Position numbers and translations under genes: made by a program. A stretch of DNA of 64,000 bases. It comes from Diplonema japonicum. Its lineage: Eukaryota > Euglenozoa > Diplonemea > Diplonemida > Diplonemidae. Numbering within the stretch: position 1 is the first letter of the stretch; each line of letters opens with the position of its first letter. The notes beneath the pieces were generated by a model. The model was not told the DNA's origin and searched no databases. It saw only the letters and a program-made list of their open reading frames with translations. Where the stretch lies: NCBI GenBank assembly GCA_964019335.1, contig OZ025653.1, positions 728,057 to 792,056 of the forward strand, read 5' to 3'. Positions 60,526 to 64,000 of this stretch are shown piece by piece.

Positions 60526-62448
60526 ATGGAAGGCAAAGGAAGAACAGCGCTGGCCGGTTGGGATGTGAGCACCATGGGGGTCAGGTAGAGCTCAACTTGT
60601 GGTTTCAAGGAGGGCATGTTGCCTTCTCAAGGAACAGAAATCTAAAATAAGTTTTTTATCTCATCATCTTCAGAATGAGAGGGACCTTTGGCCAAGGCCA
60701 ACAACCACCCAGATTGAGACCAAAAAAAGAAGGACAAAGGTGTTCAGACAGCCCGTCGTTTTTGTCACCAGAGGCAACACCGAAGTGAGCAGTAAGGCAT
60801 CAGCTTGCAAATACGAACAGTTTCATCACCACACACTGCTGTCCACCACACCGATGCTTAGAGGTGTCGATGCAAGTCAGTTGAAATAGTAGTAGAAATA
60901 AGTATCTTCAGAAGAGTACTTCGGACATATGCTTGTTTTGATTTAGTTGGCATCACACAAGGAAAGTGCAAAAAGAGGAGTCCTTCCTGGGGAGTTTGGG
61001 TGTTTGCGAAAACTAGGATTAACAAGCCAGAAGATGTAAGCTCAGTCCCGACACCTTGCTGCAATGTCGTCAGTGTTGAAGGTAAGTCTTTTCCCTTCAG
61101 TCAGGTGGCTCATGCTCTGCAGAACTGAACCTGTTGTCTGTCACGTCGATCATTCGCTTACTCTTCTGGTTGCAACGGGCAACGGGAAAAAAAAAGGGGG
61201 AGAAGGGAAAATGTGCAGACCCCTCGTTTTTGTCACCAGGCAACAGTCCTGGAGAGACTAAGTGGGAAAACAGTCACAATGGTTATTGACCCAGCTACAA
61301 CATCAGGGAGATCCTTCCCAGGTGTTGGTAACCAAAAAGACTCCTACTTTACAAGGTAGAGGAGTTTACCTTTACTTCTCTCACTTCAAAGAACATCAAG
61401 GCGAGTCTTCAAACCCTGATCAGGGAATTGAAGGAACAGAGGAAGATCAATGTCTTCAACATTGAAGCAGACGATTCTAGCAATATGCAGAAAGCATTGA
61501 AGAGTTTGTGTAAAGACCTTCAAATCTTAGGCACAGGAGGCTGACAACAAAGAGCCAAGTGCTATAGAGAACTGGTGTGAAGTCAGGTGGAACAGTTCAC
61601 AAGACGGTCCTCAGTAACTTAAACTTAAGGCAATATCGAAGCTTGCAAACGAACAGTTTCATCACTACCTCGTAACAAGTAGCCAACAGCTGAGTTCTGG
61701 AAGAGAGTGGCCATAAAACGCCTGCTGGCACTTTTACCCATAGGTACAAGAACAGAAACAATAAAAATTCACCACGAGGAGTAAGGGCAACGACTGCCCT
61801 CACACCGAACAAAGATGAAGAAAAGAAAACTAACTTAACCCATAACACTCCGGGGCCTATCTACATAGGGGTCCCTTTTTTGCTCCTTTTCATAATCTGA
61901 GGGGGAAAATGGCAGCATTCAACCCCTTGGTGGGTGGATAACAAGGTAAAGTGATGCAGCGCATTAATTGCAGTTGAGAATAACTCCTCACTATAGTCGT
62001 TCTTGGAGATCCGGGGTCGTGGGGACGAAAAAGTACTTAGAGAAAAAAACGATTTTTCAAAACGACAAATATTTGCGCCTTGGAGTGTTATGGGTTAATA
62101 AAGAAGTGCAGTGAACACCTTCGAGAATTCCGTCGCAGGGTGGAGCAAGAAGCCTGCTGACGGTAAAGAAGACCATCCAGGCATGGACACTGTACAGGTC
62201 ACTTTGCTTGGTGGTGAAAACACTTCAAAAGTGCTAAACGTTAAGGTTGCAAACCACACGGCCGGATGAGTAGCACGGTCACACGCCAGACACAAGAGGG
62301 TACACGGTCACGGCAGTCACGTGGAAATTGCATCCTTTGGAAAAACAAACAACGGGATGGATGGAACAATGTTAGAAAGCACTTGGTCAACTGCATGAGT
62401 GGTGGAGTCGACCAAGGGTGCCAAGGTGGGTTGTGGTGTGCCAGACGG
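60526..62448. other. Repeat-derived and intergenic sequence between copy III and the second GNAT gene
   Basis: Contains a partial module copy at about 60738-60835 (GTGTTCAGACAGCCCGTCG..., also at 33570 and 60327), a fragment of the 554-bp unit at about 61036-61150, and unique sequence to 62250. No coding frame is supported. 62250-62448 is shared with the sequence downstream of the first GNAT gene. Confidence 0.6.
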
Positions 62449-63165
62449 TCATGCGGCTTGAGCGTGTGTTTCACGCAGGGCCGACAGTTTGGTGAGCTGC
62501 TGGCCTTCAGCGTTGAAGTTCGAGGGTTCAAGCCATGCCTTGAAGGCCCGCTGCATCGCAGGCCACTCGCTGTCGAGAATCGAGAACCACGCTGTATCAC
62601 GGTTGCGCCCCTTGTAGACGATGGCCTGGCGGAACACACCCTCCGCAGTGAACCCGAAACGCTCAGCAGCACGACATGATGGCTCGTTTAAGGAGTCACA
62701 CTTCCACTCGTAGCGGCGGTAGCCCAGCTCGAACACGTGTGACATCATCAGGTACATGGCTTCCGTGGCTGCACGCGTGCGTTGCAGATGCGGTGAAAAC
62801 GTAATGGAACCTACTTCGAGCAGGCCTTGTGCCTGGTTGATACGCATGTAGCTTGCCATGCCCACTGCTTTGTTAGTGTCCTGATTAATGATCGCGAAGT
62901 AAGGCTGCTCATCGACACCACTGGCACCCTCAACCCACTCCCGCAGGGACTCGGGGGTCTCAAATGGCCCGTATCCCCTGTTGTAGGTCCACACTGAGGG
63001 GTCGTCCTTGAAGGCTGCGAACAGGTCATCCACGTGATTCACGGCGATAGGCTCCACACGTGCATAGCGTCCTGTCATGCTTACGTGCCCTGGGTGCGGC
63101 ACTTCCTTCCAGCCGGGGACCTCCGGTCCAATAGGTTGACTAAATTCGTTAACACGCTGCGTCAT
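62449..63165 (-). CDS. GNAT-family N-acetyltransferase, paralogue 2 (238 aa)
   Basis: The start at 63165 was chosen because its product begins MTQRVNEFSQPIG like paralogue 1; an upstream Met at 63207 would add 14 residues. The C-terminal half from about VGSITFSPHLQRTRAATEAM onward is identical to paralogue 1, and the N-terminal half differs at many residues (RYARVEPIAVNHVDDLFAAF against RLEPLAAEHADELYESF) though clearly homologous. All acetyl-CoA segments are present. The substrate is unknown; divergence of the N-terminal half suggests a different acceptor. It sits between repeat copies, as paralogue 1 does. Confidence 0.9.
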   Translation of the reverse strand: MTQRVNEFSQPIGPEVPGWKEVPHPGHVSMTGRYARVEPIAVNHVDDLFAAFKDDPSVWTYNRGYGPFETPESLREWVEGASGVDEQPYFAIINQDTNKAVGMASYMRINQAQGLLEVGSITFSPHLQRTRAATEAMYLMMSHVFELGYRRYEWKCDSLNEPSCRAAERFGFTAEGVFRQAIVYKGRNRDTAWFSILDSEWPAMQRAFKAWLEPSNFNAEGQQLTKLSALRETHAQAA

Positions 63166-63220
63166 TTTATGTCCTGTTCGGAGAGAATGAAAACGAATTG
63201 CCAACATTGTTTTGTTGCCT

Positions 63221-64000
63221 CATCTGGGGAGTTTGGGTGTGCGTGCGGTTCCATATCCGGAAGGGACGCGACCGTTAAACGCCCGGAAATGCATTCCTCC
63301 AAAAAAGGGAAAGGTCAGTGATCTTGGTTGTATTGCGAATGGAAAAATAATCAACACACCACAGTGTTCATACGCCAGGTAAAGTTAAAGTGTGCATCAT
63401 TCCGGTTATTCTGAATCCCCCACCCCACCCCAGTAACAAATGGGAAATATCTTATAATTTTGATGTAAGCTCAGTCCCGACACCTTGCTGCAATGTCGTC
63501 AGTGTTGAAGGTAAGTCTTTTCCCTTCAGTCAGGTGGCTCATGCTCTGCAGAACTGAACCTGTTGTCTGTCATGTCAATCATTCGCTTTACTTCTTCTAC
63601 CCTTATTTATCTGTCTGTTGTCTGGGCAGTGTTTTGACTGCAGTTGCCACCAAAGGCGTTAAGTCGATAACTAGCGACTGCAGCTTCGAGCACTGCCTGA
63701 GTGGAGGCTTGTAACTAGCACTGTATCAGTGAGTAGTAGTAGTGGTGTCCGCATAAGGTATCTTCGGACATATGCTTGTTTTGTTGTTGTGTTGATCATC
63801 AGAGTGTGTGTCAGTGCCGCAATGCTCCCATCCCCATCCCCACCCCCCAGGACAAACCAGTAAAGAGGTCAGTGATCTTGGTTGTATTGCGAATGGAAAA
63901 ATAATCAACACACCACAGTGTTCATACGCCAGGTAAAGTTAAAGTGTGCATCATTCCGGTTATTCTGAATCCCCCACCCCAGTAACAAATTGGGAAATAT
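63221..64000. repeat. Dispersed repeat, copy V, continues past window
   Basis: Starts with the same 65-bp block (63221-63285) and spacer as copy II, then 554-bp unit 1 (63313) and part of unit 2 (63867). It matches 32613-33396 almost exactly. Confidence 0.85.

Overview
The window comes from a nuclear genome of a unicellular, flagellated eukaryote, most likely a metamonad of the Fornicata type. Protein-coding exons are moderately GC-rich and lie between homopolymer-laden spacers. About 35 spliceosomal introns can be placed by eye. Nearly all are 31-46 nt (mode 33-36), begin GTATG or GTRNG, and end with an AACAC-type branch-point element fused to a CAG acceptor. That fused 3' motif is known from Trichomonas and Giardia. 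A NEK-type pseudokinase at the left edge points the same way. The species cannot be named from sequence alone. The standard genetic code fits: TAA, TAG and TGA all end genes.

Layout. 1-804: 3' part of a NEK pseudokinase gene. 1059-2690: 5'-truncated non-LTR retrotransposon. 3101-3655: a MITE-like element. 4.7-25.3 kb: housekeeping and cytoskeletal or trafficking genes, namely an F-box/TROVE-like protein, Utp7/WDR46, a VIT-like membrane protein, endonuclease V, a U-box protein, two PX proteins, a BILBO1-like EF-hand coiled-coil protein, a KOW-like protein and TBC1D19-like RabGAP. This stretch includes a 3.6-kb low-complexity spacer with a 200-N gap. 25.3-33.8 kb: an accessory island bounded by copies of a 554-bp tandem/dispersed repeat. 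It carries a pogo/Tigger-like transposase, a GNAT acetyltransferase and a cobalamin-independent methionine synthase. 34.7-59.8 kb: a second dense host block with a secreted Cys protein, an 11-exon coiled-coil/Ig(filamin-like)/PDZ protein, a DEAD-box helicase, a small membrane protein, a KLHDC4-kelch/PRMT fusion, a 1321-aa coiled-coil protein, a Zn-ribbon protein, a ZC3HC1-like zinc finger protein, an FYVE coiled-coil protein, a Cys-rich secreted protein and a Cbl-like EF-SH2 protein. 59.9-64.0 kb: a second repeat island with a paralogous GNAT gene.

Every recognisable host gene lies on the minus strand. The only plus-strand gene is the transposase. Spacers are short (often 50-250 bp). Many start codons are directly preceded on the coding strand by long A-rich runs, probably leader or core-promoter sequence.

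Functionally the genes do not form one pathway. Membrane traffic and phosphoinositide binding (two PX, FYVE, TBC), flagellar or cytoskeletal coiled-coil proteins (BILBO1-like, Ig/PDZ protein, 1321-aa protein), ribosome and RNA work (Utp7, DEAD-box), ubiquitin or scaffold modules (U-box, F-box, Cbl-like) and nuclear-pore-type ZC3HC1 dominate. The intronless methionine synthase and GNAT genes inside repeat islands are the best candidates for laterally acquired cargo.

Several gene models here differ from simple open reading frames because 33-nt introns without in-frame stops are read through, and because short introns split genes that look separate. Exon coordinates are given in each entry. Their summed lengths are divisible by three for every spliced gene.
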